Shown one piece after another: positions 49,301 through 61,570 of a stretch of DNA of 64,000 nucleotides. Numbering within the stretch: the stretch's first letter is position 1; every line of letters starts with the position of its first letter. Below the pieces are notes generated by a model. It was not told the DNA's origin and searched no databases. It saw only the letters and a program-made list of their open reading frames with translations. The DNA is from Neckera pumila (Eukaryota; Streptophyta; Bryopsida; Hypnales; Neckeraceae): assembly GCA_963969595.1 (NCBI GenBank), contig OZ018415.1, positions 7,750,001 to 7,814,000 of the forward strand. The letters are read 5' to 3'. Made by a program: the position numbers and the translations under genes.

Positions 49301-52300
49301 TCATTTATTGTCATCTGAATGAAATTATGTGCCAGATGCTGGAGCTGGTAATGCTGATGTTGTGCACCCTCCTCCGAAGCGTCCGAAACTGTACGCCCAT
49401 CATTCTTCTTACAGTGATGTTCTTTTATCGCGTCGTTTCTGGGAAATTTTCTAAGTGTGACATTGTCGTAAAAATATTTCTAACTGCTGTCTTGCACTGA
49501 TATAATGTAATGTCTACGGGTCATATTTTGTTATGTCATTTGAAGGACAATTGCATGGTTAGTGAATGATCTGCTGCTTTGTTTTTAATTCATGCCACTT
49601 GAGTGGTTCGGTTGCAGATTGACTACAGAGGAGCTAGACACTCTTTGCGGAGTTGTCAATGCCCAGACTGGCGTAATGTGTCGGCGATCTATCACCTGTA
49701 AGTACAGCACATTGATTTAAACCACTGAATAGACTTGTGTCGTTGAGACGGATTGTGGCTGAATAATTAAGGATATGGAAACTCTGCTTCAAACAAATTT
49801 TCGAGCAGGACGGAATGAAGATTTATTTTTGTTCGTTTCTAATTATTCACGATGATACTACACATACTTTGGGACCCTTGTTGTAAGTCGGGATCCTATT
49901 TGGTGCTTCGGTAGTTGTTTATGTGCGAGTTACCATTTTGAAATGTGCAATAGCATGGTCAAGGCACTTTTGCTGCTACATTAATTACATAAATCTAGCT
50001 ACTTTTTTAGGTCAATATGATGCAGTAGCCACTCCGTCTTGTTAGCCTAATCTACTTTTTTGAAGACGAAAGGAATATTTGAGTGCAGAGTAGGGAAGCT
50101 GATGATTTTGGTGCAATTTGTTGCTTGCTTTTAGGGTTCACCACTCTTGCTGTGTAGTGATTCAGTAATGGAATTTGAGGATCTTATATGATATTTTTAC
50201 TGATTTTCTTATGTGTCAGGCAAACTACATGCTGAATCAGCCAAGCGAGCAGTACCAGGACGCCTGCGTCCTTATGACATCTTACTTCAAGAGTTCAAAG
50301 CCAATAAATTGGCTGCTGCACCAAAGCCACTTAATACGGGTAGGTAGCCTGTGGTGAGTTACCCCTCTACTTCGAGATGGTGAATGCAGTAGTCAGCAGA
50401 TTCTTCTGAACCACTTCCTCTCTTTGGAAAGCATGACAGACATGTATTGATTGAAGGTGGAGATGCTTGGACTTTCTCATGAGAGTGTCTGCCTTCGCTT
50501 AAACCCTACATAATGAACATCCTTTAGTTCCTTCTCGCCATTTTGTCTGGACCTCAGGAATGTTAAGGCAATATCAGTCCTATTAGCATACCTTACTGAC
50601 TTGGGCTTATCTGAATTTCCCCAAGCCTCAAGATCCATAGTCTCCAGTCTATTTGAAATTCATGGATATAGATTCAACGGGATTGAAAACTTTCATTACT
50701 TTCATTACCATGGGGTCACAAGTAATGTGGTTCATGTTTGGAGTGGGGTGTTTTAAGTTAGCACTTGAGCGGAAGTCCTTGGATGTTGCACTGAGATTGC
50801 AATAATTGTGGTCCTTGTGGTTAAAGTTTGACCCTGAATTTTGAAAGATTTCAGAGTAGTGCATGATTGACCACTTGTAGCAGAGCCGTTGGATGTCTTG
50901 AGGTTCCTGTTGCGAAAATTTACATCAGGACTCCGTCTCTCTGTCTAGAAGTGATTATCGAGATAGTGGAAAAGCCTGTATAATGGTCTGCAAAACATTG
51001 GAGACAATTTACTGGTTAATTTTGATGCAGGATATTTATTTAGTAATTTGGATAAAATTACCAGAAGACTTGTAGACTGGTATTCAAGTTAGAGGAAACT
51101 ATAAGGCTTTTGCCTTTAGCGTTAGTATTCATAGTCTGGCTTTACACATGTTCAGAGGCTTGACCAGAAACGCCGGATTTCATCTTGATTACCTGGTTTT
51201 GCAGTTGCAGTCGCAAACCCTTTGCCATTGGCTACAAAGGAATACTGTCACAGGCCAGAGCAATGTATGCGTGCTGTTCTGGGGTCTTTATTCTCCGATG
51301 CATGCAATCGTCGTGCTGTTAACAGAGGGAACAGTCCAGATAGACTTTCAGGAGAGTTTGGTGGCCAAGTACTGCCTGCTCTCACACTTCCATCAGACCA
51401 GTCTTCTGATCTGCAGACATGTCAACTTTCAGGGTTCAACCAAAAAAAGGTGTAATGATTGTTCTACACGTGAATTGCAATCTCTACTGTATGTTTCATA
51501 TGCTTGAACACCAAAGAAGAACTCATGAGAATTTGGTTTGGATACTGATTGTTTGTGCTGGTTTGTTGGACATGGAAATTGCTGGATTTAGCCCGCAAAA
51601 CTAGGCAGAGACGGTAAGAAGGCACCGCCGGTTCAAGTGATGCAGATGGCACATGTGAAAGCTGAACCGGGACTCAACCAAGCGGTGGACTATGCTCGCG
51701 TGAATGTGACTGGCATGGGTTTGCCTGGGGTGCCAAATTATCAACATCTAGACAACAGACTGGGAATGGGAGGCATTTCCGTTGATTATGGGCAATTAGT
51801 TATGAACAAAGGGAGGCCTGTCCAAGGCTTACCAGTTCTAGGGACCAATGTGTCTGGTACGTCACATGCTTGGTTATTGTTGTATTCTACCAATTAGGGT
51901 TTTAGTTATTATCGGGTGCTTACATTCTTTTACCAGAATTCAAATTTCAGTACCTTGTTTTTCTAGAGTTGCCAAGGGTCTTATCATGTCTGCCAGGGCC
52001 TCAAAAGCCAAATATGAGAGTTATATACTTGTTATCTACCGTATTGTTTAGGGTTTAACCTTGATGTTTGGTAAACTAGACAAACTAAAATGTACCATTA
52101 AGTTTAATTTCGTAAGCCTGTCTCGTCTTTACAACAGTTGTCAAGTCCATCAGCACTTAGAAGCACAGAATTGAGTCCCGTGCACAATATTAATTTGTTA
52201 TGTCGGGTCCTGCTTGTAGATGATCTATAATTGTATTTACTTCTTTATGAGTTGTCCCAATTATTTTTTATTTGTTGTTGCTGCACCTTATTCTGTCTCG

Positions 52301-52445
52301 TGTCTCAGGTTGACTTACTGATACTTTAACTCTCGGGCCTCTCAAGATAATTCCATTTAGAAATTTTTTCTCAGAATTTCTTGGGGGAGCAGGGGTGCAG
52401 GGAAATCAGTCTCAGCAACCTTTGGGAGGTGTCCCAGTAACATGA
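46359..52445 (+). CDS. SGF73/ataxin-7-like SAGA deubiquitinase-module subunit (SCA7 domain)
   Basis: Thirteen exons in consistent phase give 461 residues: 46359-46410, 46649-46735, 46982-47028, 47356-47413, 47740-47853, 48405-48533, 48991-49068, 49336-49390, 49618-49697, 50220-50339, 51205-51451, 51609-51856 and 52375-52445. An N-terminal zinc finger has C65, C68, H80 and C84 after HPLEDKLSLVSC. An AT-hook (KVGRPRK) is at 176-182. The SCA7 domain (about 217-260) has C217, C228, C234 and H237 in CGVV-C-RRSITCKLHAESAKRAVPGR then RPYDILLQEF, the hallmark of yeast Sgf73 and human ATXN7. The C-terminal third is Gln/Gly/Pro-rich. In yeast and animals this subunit anchors the H2B deubiquitinase module to SAGA. 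Two junctions are less sure: exon 7 uses the second AG of a CAGAAG acceptor (the first would give a stop), and the donor of exon 11 is GGT|GTAATG. Confidence 0.85.
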
Positions 52446-54080
52446 CACAACTTATAAACCAGGTGAAAATCTTAACTGTATTGTAGCCAGTCTAGGGGTC
52501 TTCAATTTGTAACCTAACCAGAAGGCCCCTTCATGGTTCTAGTGACTAATCCTGTTCTACTTTAGTTTCTGCAAGAATTAGTTATAGATACAGTTTTTCT
52601 ATCTTTTCTTTTAATGGATGTTGGGGTGAGTTTCAAATATTCAATGAATCTTCTGCTTTAGCTTACATATGAAGAGCTTTCATTACTGGGACGCTCAAAG
52701 TGTTAGATTGATACACTACACCTTGATAGCAATAAATATGAACCAAGTAACACTTTTCGGCTATTGGGTGAACCACGCTTCATATCGTAGTGACTCTAGT
52801 TCAATACTTGATTTTGGACTTGGTCACCTGTTGTATAAACCACAAAGATGACATATTTAACACTTGTAGATAGGGACAGTTTAGGGAATCCGTCTAGTTT
52901 ATGGACCCTCCCCAAAATTAACCATTCCGTCACTTTTTCATTATTTTAATCTCAAGTTTGCCTCTGATTTGTCTGGAGTTTTAAACTTGGATTCGGTAAT
53001 TTGGGCACTTCAGCTGACTTTGCACTGACTGTTTGATTCATATTTTGTCCTGACAGGGTGTGAGAGCGATGGAATGCTTTAGTATGAAACAGAAGGAAGG
53101 TAGTCACCATGTGTGCCACTTATACCAGTTCAGCATGCTGAATGCTTAGACTTTATTGTAGATTCAAAATGGTAAAAATTTATAGTTGAGTTGAGGAGAG
53201 GTTTGTTCTGAGATGTCTACATTGTTCATCTTTACTTGGAGGACTTGGACTACGATGGTTTTATAAGTTCTGCTATGTTTCTAAGGTAACCTGAATCGTT
53301 CCTTGCGGATTGTTGAACTCTTACTTTTCGATGGAAGATGAACAAGCAGAAGTACTGAAATGGTGACAATGTGTAGATGGCCTTTTTTTTGTTGACAATG
53401 ATGAATGACACCATTTTTTTTTTGGTAATGTGAAGGGAACAGTTTCTTGTGAAAGTTTCTTTCAATTTGACTTTTTGCTTGTTTAATGTTTTGATTTTGT
53501 GATAGTTTTCTCTTAATGTGCAGCAAGTTGCATCCTTGTACAATCTTCTGCTATCATCGAGATTTGAATGAACTTGTGGAATTGGAATAATTTTGCCCAA
53601 GAATAGTTGGTTGGTTGAAATTTTAGAAAGAAGCTCATAAAAAGCTTAGGAGGGAACTTTAAGCATTTTCAACAACCTGGAGTGTGGTTGCATTGGGAGG
53701 TCACTCAATTGAGCTCACGGGAGAGTTCACATTAGGAGCAAGGACCAAACTATCTTGATTCTTGAGATGAAATTGTTTGCAGTCGTAAGTGATCCTTCCA
53801 AGTAGGATGCTGTTGATCAATTTCGAAGGGATACTGGAACCGACAGTCCCATTTTATTATATATAAAGATTAGAGGTTATTGAGATTTTGCTTTGTCATG
53901 ATTTCACACACGAACTTCCTAATTGAAGTCTTATGATGAGTATTGGACGAGATGAGTTGCTGTTGGTCCCAATCAGTACAGTTAAAAACACCCCATGGAG
54001 TGAATCGCTTCTTAGTTATTCTAGGATTTTGAAACCTGAATCCCAACATTGCACAAAACGGAGAGGGCAACAGACATGCA
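52446..54080. other. SGF73-like 3' UTR and intergenic sequence
   Basis: This is the 3' flank of the SGF73-like gene. No recognisable coding sequence. Confidence 0.45.
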
Positions 54081-54087
54081 AAACAAC

Positions 54088-54183
54088 TGGGGAACTTACA
54101 GCAAACAACTGACACAATTTAAGGGCCTCTTCACATGGGGAACTTACAGCAAAAACGTGACACAATTTAAGGGCCTCTTCACA
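54088..54183 (+). repeat. 48-bp tandem duplication next to the MITE
   Basis: Two direct copies with a 48-bp period share GGGGAACTTACAGCAAA, GACACAATTTAA and GGGCCTCTTCACA. The last part is the first 13 bases of the MITE end, so the duplication probably happened after insertion and copied part of the element terminus. Confidence 0.8.
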
Positions 54184-54283
54184 CTATGGCCGTCCAAGTC
54201 GAGAGTCTGTCGTTTCCACCAATCATATTGCAGGGTCCGTACGACAGACTCTCGACTTGGACGGCCATAGTGTGAAGAGGCCC
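54171..54283. mobile_element. Tourist-like MITE with perfect hairpin (113 bp)
   Basis: The ends are perfect inverted repeats starting GGGCCTCTTCACACTATGGC, flanked by TAA on both sides (54168-54170 and 54284-54286), so the perfect palindromic arms including the A extend 44 bp. The loop is 27 bases. A TAA target duplication and a GGGCC start fit the PIF/Harbinger (Tourist) superfamily. Perfect arms suggest a recent insertion. Confidence 0.85.
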
Positions 54284-54599
54284 TAAAGAGCAAGAGCAAT
54301 AGAATGAGTTAAGACCTCCGATATTTGCATTGAAGTTCAGATAATTGCCATACATCCCAGTGTTCCTACGAGCTGGCATTGTACACAAAACAACTTCACT
54401 CACCAGTTCCAATAAAATTCATCTGGTTGCCTGCCCTGTCGTCAAAAAACATAACTTACGACTGCTCAACATCTACAAACAGACATTGGATACTGATTGT
54501 ATGCAGCAATCACGACCATGAAAATGTTTCCATGCTCTTGCAAAGAACTCAATCCCAAGACTACAAATATAATATGTCTTGAGCATCCAAAATCAATAG

Positions 54600-57500
54600 T
54601 CAGAGCCCTAACCAAACTAATAACTTAGTTCTCGATCCGCTCGAAGAGGTCGACTGTGCAACATGAGTTTCCAACGAGGAATTACTCCAGAACATCTCCA
54701 ACTCGAAACTTGTTAGCAACAAGGAAAGCTTTTCCAATCGGATTCCAAACAAATCCTGATCTTTTCCTCCTCTCCATCGTAGGTCCTCTTGGCCTTCACC
54801 ATGCAGATCGCCTTTGTGGGGACCTCTCAGTTGTATTCCAGCATGTTGCCATGGACGAATGCAATGAATGAGAGGTCCCAAAAAGGCCATCTGCATGGTG
54901 ACGGTCTCAGAAGCGTCCAGGAACAGTCATTGCATTCGAGCTTGTTGCCATGGAGATCCCAAAAGTGTCCAGGAGCAGCCTACCAGCAAGATACAACGTG
55001 TTAAATGATTTGCATCAATTGAGCATCAAGAAGGGCACAAAAACCCAAATCCGAAACCCTAAATCCAAGCTTGGTAGGTGCCTTGTAGACATCTAGAAGG
55101 GGAAAGTGATTTACCAAGCTTAAATGCCAAGGGTAGGACGAAGGGCGGATGGTCAACAAAAAATGAGGACAAGGTGGTGCTTGCTTTAATGCACACCCTA
55201 CAGGGATCCGGTACTTGGTCTGCATTCCACCAAAGCGAAGTGTTTCTAAACCATTTGGTTGAGGACTTGTAGTCCTTGTCATCCTCGTCCAGGTTGTCGT
55301 CCTCGTTGTTGTCCAAGTGGAAAACTTTCTTGAATGGACAACCACATAAAACTTGACAACTGCTCTACCAATAACCACCTGGAATTTCGAAAAGCTGATG
55401 AGGATGTCGCCAACTTTGATGTGGTTGCCCATCAACAAAGTTTTCCACCAACCAGGTCCATAAGCAAACACGCGAGGCTTTTGACTGCTTGAAAGAATGC
55501 ACTCTAAGCTTGATGGGTCATGTCTGCTCACTATCCTTCATCAGGAGAGTGACATATTTATCAAACTTTCAGCGATGCTGCTTGATGAAATCGATTGGAA
55601 ACTCGTGTACAAGCATCCAACTTCTGTTAATCAGCTTGATCGTCAAAATGGAAGCAACTGGAGATACGATCAAGCATTGTAAGGAATAGTAAGTAGTTTC
55701 CAACGGGTTCACAAAACTCTTTCTTGAGCAGGACATGCTCAAATGGAACAGTCCAGCTAGCTAGTGCTAAAAAAATCCTTTGATTACCAAGGCATGAGAT
55801 GCGTGTATCAATCAATGCAAGCATGGGCAAGTAACAACCAGATTGCTTCAAAGCGTTTACAAAACCAGTGATCAAGTTAAAATGTCTGAGGACTTGGTGA
55901 TCTCCGGCCTGTGGAACAGTGCCGAGTTGGTTTCGTTTGATCATCAAGGCATGAGGAATGGAGAATGGCAAGAACAAAATAAGTAAGCAGTAACAAAAAC
56001 AATACGCTTGGTGCAGAAACAACATTGTCCTGAAGAATAGGAAGAGTCTCCATCAGGTGGACTGATGCTCCTGTCGAACACTCCAGCATTTGCAAACCCG
56101 TTTGATCATCAAGCTACTAGCTAGTGGAGCATCATACATACGTGCATTGCAAAGAAAAAAATCTATTAAAGCAGTTTCAGATGACACGTTACGTTCTCCT
56201 GAAAGAAAAGAGCTGCCCAACCATCTGCTTGCAAACATGTACCAGATAGTAGGCGAATGGCCCTTGCGCCACCTCGGTGACCATGGACTTGGAAACGAGC
56301 TTGTATCGAGCTTGTAATAGAAAAAGATGTCCGTCGATTCCCAGCAGAGGAGTGCCAAAGAATCCCGCCAACAGTTTTTAAGCATTCTCCTATCAAAACT
56401 GTTCGCAGGACTCTTCGGCACTCCTTTGCTGTGCGGATATTGGTGATGCCATCTGCACTTACGGAGCTGCAGGTTGTAACGCTTGTCCTGCAACGCCTTT
56501 CTTCGCAGCTGCTCGATGCAACCAAAACAACAACTGCACTGCGGTACGTCGACCTAGACAGATTTCCTCCTACCTGCCAATTCAGCACCAAAAACAATCA
56601 GAAACGAGTAATGTAGTTCCTTTTCACGGACTCGTCACGATCAACTCATTTCTAGGCCACACAAAGCGTTCTTTTCCTTTGCTGCATGAACTAACTAACT
56701 TACATGAATGCAAGTTCAAGAAATCAGCCCAGAAATCAATTGGCTGCTCAAAGCAGGCCAGCAGGGAGACATATCCAGAACAAAAGTGATGAAAGCACTG
56801 ACTCACAACCTTGACTACACCGCACTTTTCAGGAGGGACTCGAGTACAGTTTCAGGACTCGAGATGAAGAACGCCAAACGGGAGTGCAACATGAAATGTC
56901 ACGCTCTGCGCATTTCTCCGCAACACAAATGACGCTCTGAAAGTTCTCTATCTAGCAGCTAGAAACATCAAGTCGCTGCTGAAACAGGGAGAAAACATAC
57001 AACAACATGGATGTTTCAGGTCTGGGGACTCGAGATGACGAACGGAAAATGGGAATGCAACATGAAATGATGCTCTGTGCATTTTTACGTACGTAACACA
57101 AAGGAAGCTCTGAAAGTGCTCTGGTCGGTTCACTACAAGTTCAAGAAATCCATCAGCATAACTCAGATCAAGTACTTATCTGCTGAAACCTGTAGAAAGA
57201 CAAATTTTCAGACTGACCAAGTGCTACTACTAAATAATAAATGGTTCACGAAAGCTCCTGGCCATGCACGCACATACGCTTGCTCTCTTTAAATTCTCTC
57301 GCGGCCTTGACATGCACGATGGAATAGAATGGCATGGAATGAAATACAGCGGGTGGGTTATGTAAGGAAGACGGTGAGTCAATCGAGCTCCAACGTTCGG
57401 GGAGTGTGATGCGAGTGATGAGCGCGAGCGGGAACCAGCCGCGGCGACAGCGATGTTCTAAAAAGCTCACTCACAACCTTGTTCAGGTGAACTTACCCAC

Positions 57501-58250
57501 ACCCAGACATGCACACCTCCGGCCACAACTTCCTCCGGCTTTGCAGCTCTGAAATCTAGCTCAGAACAAAAGCGGCGCCAGGAATTGAATCTGCTCGACT
57601 AGCTCACACAGAAGAGACTAACTCAAGAGAGCGAGCATAAATTGAAGTAAGGAAGCACAGAGAGATGAACGATGGCTTGCTTTTTAACTGCAATTTCGCA
57701 GCATCACAAGTACAAGTTGGGATGAATGTTACGTACTTGATGTGGATGACGTAAATGGAAGACGTACTCAGTCTGGTTGTTGCAGACTTGATAAGAAATT
57801 TGAAGCGCAGGACCTGTGAACCCGTCTCCTCCAAATCAGACCAGTACAGTACCGCTTGTCAGCCCTGTCGCAGCACGTCGTGGAAGGCGAAATGAAAGCC
57901 GTCCTGTTTTGCTTCTCATGCAAACTTTTCCAGCGAAAATATACGTGTTGCAGACCCCCGAAGTAAGAAAAAAAATTAGCTTGTCAGCAAGGTGTTGAAA
58001 TTGGGCTATGGAAGGGGATGTGGATATAACAAGAAGACGAGACTCGAGAGCTTACAAGTTATGCAATTTAATTTGACGATTTCATGTCTTCCGCGAGCTT
58101 GAGCGCGCGCTCGAAGAGGCATCGGCTGCAGATGAGACAAGCAGAAGGCAAAGGAACTTACGGAGAACTGCAACTGAGGAATCATCAGAACCCAAAACCC
58201 AAAACCCCCGAACATTCTCTTCGCCACTCAGTCACTCGGTCATTTGTCAC
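54600..58250 (-). other. Unresolved region with coding-like fragments, probably a minus-strand gene or pseudogene
   Basis: Composition is less AT-rich than the flanks and several GTAAGT-type donors are on the minus strand (near 58157, 57490, 56700, 56468 and 54456). Coding-like minus-strand pieces are LRRKALQDKRYNLQLR (about 56465-56515, coiled-coil-like), a piece with GFFGTPLLG and EVAQGPFAYYLVHV (56189-56371), and one with AYGPGWWKTLLMG and VGDILISFSKFQVVIGRAVV (about 55330-55470) that shifts frame before a DNNEDDNLDEDD tract (55270-55316). I could not join these into one consistent protein and do not recognise a family. A plus-strand alternative near 58090-58190 (RELERALEEASAADETSRR) is also possible. 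A decayed gene is as likely as a live one. Confidence 0.3.
56818..57125 (+). repeat. Diverged direct repeat
   Basis: Blocks at about 56848-56950 and 57025-57120 share GGACTCGAGATGA, GAACG, TGCAACATGAAATG, CGCTCTG or GCTCTG, GCATTT and CTCTGAAAGT in the same order. Confidence 0.65.
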
Positions 58251-59009
58251 TTTCAAATTTTGCCTTTGAAAATTCAAATAAATCACAAAAAATTGATTTT
58301 ATGCTTTCTCTCTCTAAGGTAGAGCCACCCATTCCCGACTAGTGACCCATTCCTTTGACCAAGTTTAGAATGGCTTTTATTTTCCTTTTCAAGGTTGGAA
58401 CTAATAAATACATGATACATGTCCCAAGTTGTGAGAAAGAAAGTAGGAACTAATGATTAGAAAAAAATTATTGAATGATTGAAATTGGAAGAGTCTAGAT
58501 GTTGGCCATGGGTCTAGAGTAGTTTTTGCCTCCCAAAATTCCTAGTAATTTCAGAGCAAGCGCTAAAAATTACCAATTTTTTTGCAAATCCTTATCATTC
58601 TATCGATGTACTCTAAAAAATACTTGTTTTGCCTTCACTACTCCAAATCATGTTGGAATTCCTTATTTGGTTGGTTAAGGGTGGCTGTATTTTATATGAT
58701 AATTTATAATTTTTATTTGTCAAGAAGTGAAAAAAAAACTTAATTATAATTTTGACTTAATCCATGGACAATAGCATAATGAACTTCCACCTTTAGATAA
58801 ATTGCACCCTTTTTAGAAAAGTCATCATCACTCTATAGACATCTCCAAAATCAATATGTACATATGTTGAAGATACGATAGTCAAACGTCTATTGCAAAC
58901 ACTTTAACTAGCTTTGATAACTTTTGCATATGGTATCCAAATGTTACGTTCTTTGGTGGATTGGAACTTTTTTTTTTTCTTGAAGTAGATGGACAATTTC
59001 CATTGATAG
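58251..59009. other. AT-rich intergenic sequence
   Basis: No coding or RNA signal seen. Confidence 0.5.
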
Positions 59010-60881
59010 AGACACTACTAGAAAAACTACGTCCAGAACAACAGATTTTCAACAGAAAAGCATTGTCCATTCAGTTGTTTCAGTCGCGTTGTATTGGACA
59101 AAATTACATTGAAATCTGTTGTCCAAATTCTGTTGTTTCGAACGTTTTTCCAAAGTTTTTTTTTTTTTTTTTTTTTTCCTTTTTTTTTTTTTTTAGACTT
59201 ATGAATTTGATTAGGCTTAATACCTATAAATTCTTTCCAAAAGTCTACCGTTGTTCTTACAAAATTTTCCAAGCTATTATATATCTTTATAATAGTTACA
59301 AAATTTAAAAAAGTGTAAACAAAGGAATGGAATTCCTTACACAGTTAAATTTCTTTACTGCTTATGCATATTAAAAGCACTAGCAATTGCTTTATCACTG
59401 AGGAATGCAGTTGATATATTTTCCCACAGACATGAGTATATAGCATTTAGTAACACCCCCGGGCATCATCTCTTTTTAAACTTGGGTTTATTAGAATATT
59501 GATATGACGGCATTTTTGAGGCTTGTGCCTTAAATGCACATAATTTAATGTTATTAAAGAATTTGGTAAGCTGTGGCATGAATGCCAAACTCACAGCATT
59601 TGTAACGTGACCATTACTGGGACTGGGTCTGTTCAAAACACAGTGTGTGTTCTTGATTTTCTACTTGCCATTTGTTCGTTTTTACAAAGTTAGACTTGAG
59701 GCTCATATTCGGGATCAATTCTTTGTGTTTGGTGTGTGGATTGTTGCGATGGTGCTAGGCTCCCAAAACAGCGGCCAACAGGTGGTGTATCGTCCTGTAA
59801 CAAAGCAGCACCTTGTATTTTGAAACAAGGGTCTTTTGCTTTGGCTTTGTGAATTTGATTGGTTTTTTTCTCTGGCGATTTTACGATGACAAGTAGTGGT
59901 AACTTGAAGACACCTTGTATACGTTGATTAGCACACTAACTTGTTTGCTGGTTGGCATGGGTACAGGTGAGAGTTACCACCTCCAAAGAATTTTTATTCA
60001 AAAATTTTCAAACTACGCCTTTGGCGTCTCAAACTATGATATTGGCGTTTTGAAGAAGCTTGAAAGGCAATTGTATGCGTGACTTGGATGCAATCCAGGA
60101 AACTTACGTTTGTTGTGTTGAGCTTAAAACGTTTTGGCTCAGATCTTGTCGACTGGATGCAAATTATGTAACTTCCTTTAGAGTTTCGTTTCCTTAGCAG
60201 TTAAGATATACTCTTGATTGAGGGTTCGGAACTGTAGAAACTGTAGCGTCATACTCGATGCACATCAACTGGGGATTTTACTTTGACATTAGTGTTTTTG
60301 TTAAGTTTGCTGAGGTCTCAGGTCTCGGATCTCTGATCAAATGGTTGTGAGTGATGAGCTCTAGTAATGCGCTCTGGTATTACTGTAATTGCTCACAATA
60401 GCTAGGGAGATCTTATACACACCAAATAATTTTTTGTTTGAAAACTATAGACTCCTATTGCTAGCCTATAAACATACAATTAGGGTTTCAATAGTACCTG
60501 GTTATTTTAACAGGTCATATTAAGGCTTACCAATTACATCCCATTGTTTGTGGAGATTGAGCTTAAGAGATAACATTAATCTTTGTACATTATAATGCTG
60601 ATTAGGTATTATCCTATTTGGTCTCTTTGTAATACTTGGTGAGGATGACGATAATTTTTTGTTTAAGAACAAAATTGATTCTCATTGTTAAAAAATTTGA
60701 ATTTGATTTTTGAAAGGGATAGAGAATCTACTCTGAATCTAACAGGGAAGTATCAAAAAAAACATTTTTTTTAATTTAAAATTAATTTTTTTAAGCTGCC
60801 CAAAAAATCCGGGCAGCCTGACACGTGGCAGCCCCCCACGCGGGCAGGCCATCTAGGCAGCCCGCCACGTGGGCAGGTGAA

Positions 60882-60947
60882 GCCATGGGGCTTTGAACCT
60901 TGGACCTCATGGTTGAGGTCCAAGGTTCTTAGCCATTGAACCATGGC
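60882..60947 (-). ncRNA. tRNA-like segment (possible SINE head) inside the CACTA element
   Basis: Read on the minus strand, 66 bases open with GCCATGG and close with CCATGGC, pairing as a 7-bp acceptor-like stem. Between them are TGGCTAAG (like an A box), a hairpin with 9-bp arms TTGGACCTC/GAGGTCCAA and GGTTCAAAGCC (like a B box). It is shorter than a normal tRNA and the hairpin is too long for an anticodon arm, so a functional tRNA is unlikely. No SINE body was defined. Confidence 0.4.
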
Positions 60948-61029
60948 CATTACCAAGTGCATCATGCATGAGTAGAAATTTAGTTATAGAGTTTTTGCAT
61001 TAGTTTTTATTTTCTTTGTAAAATCAGCA

Positions 61030-61364
61030 GACTTTGGAGGCCATTTGGACATAGCAAAACAACTTTTTTCAAAAAACTTTCAACTAAAAAATTTGGGAAT
61101 CGAACTAAATTTCACCTCCAAAAATCCGTTTGCAATTTGAAGTCTCCAATCAAAAGTTATGGACAAAAATCAGAGAGGATGTTCAAAAATATCCAAAAAA
61201 ATGTTTCGAACATCCTCTCTGAATTCTGTCCATAACTTTCGATTGGAGACTTCAAATTGCAAACGGATTTTTGGAGGTGAAAGTTAGTTTGATTTCCCAA
61301 ATTTTCTTAGTTGAAAGTTGTTTTGAAAAAGTTGTTTTGCTATGCCAAAATGGCTGCCAAAGTC
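61030..61364. repeat. Large foldback (two arms of about 160 bp) inside the CACTA element
   Basis: The left arm (from GACTTTGG at 61030) and the right arm (to CCAAAGTC at 61364) are inverted copies with scattered mismatches. Shared stretches include CCTCCAAAAATCCGTTTGCA, TTTGAAGTCTCCAATC, AGTTATGGACA and AGAGAGGATGTTC. The loop at about 61190-61200 is very short. Confidence 0.85.
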
Positions 61365-61494
61365 AACTGAATTGAAAAAACATTGAATTTTTGAATGATT
61401 AAGTCAGAAAAATAAAATTCGTTATACTTAAAATTCTAATTTTGGTGTTGAACTTCGAATTGCCCAAGGCACAAAATTTTGGTGTCAAAAACAT

Positions 61495-61570
61495 TTTGAA
61501 AGATTCCAAAAGATTCCAAAAAGATTCCAAAAGATTCCAAAAAGATTCCAAAAAGATTCCAAAAAGATTA
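61495..61570 (+). repeat. Tandem array of about 11-bp units
   Basis: Seven to eight copies of AAAAGATTCC with one A more or less. It lies near the right end of the CACTA element. Confidence 0.85.

Noticed and set aside
59160..59195. Long T homopolymer as a possible LINE or SINE tail
   Set aside because: It lies within the left end of a well-defined CACTA element and has no matching retroelement body or target duplication.
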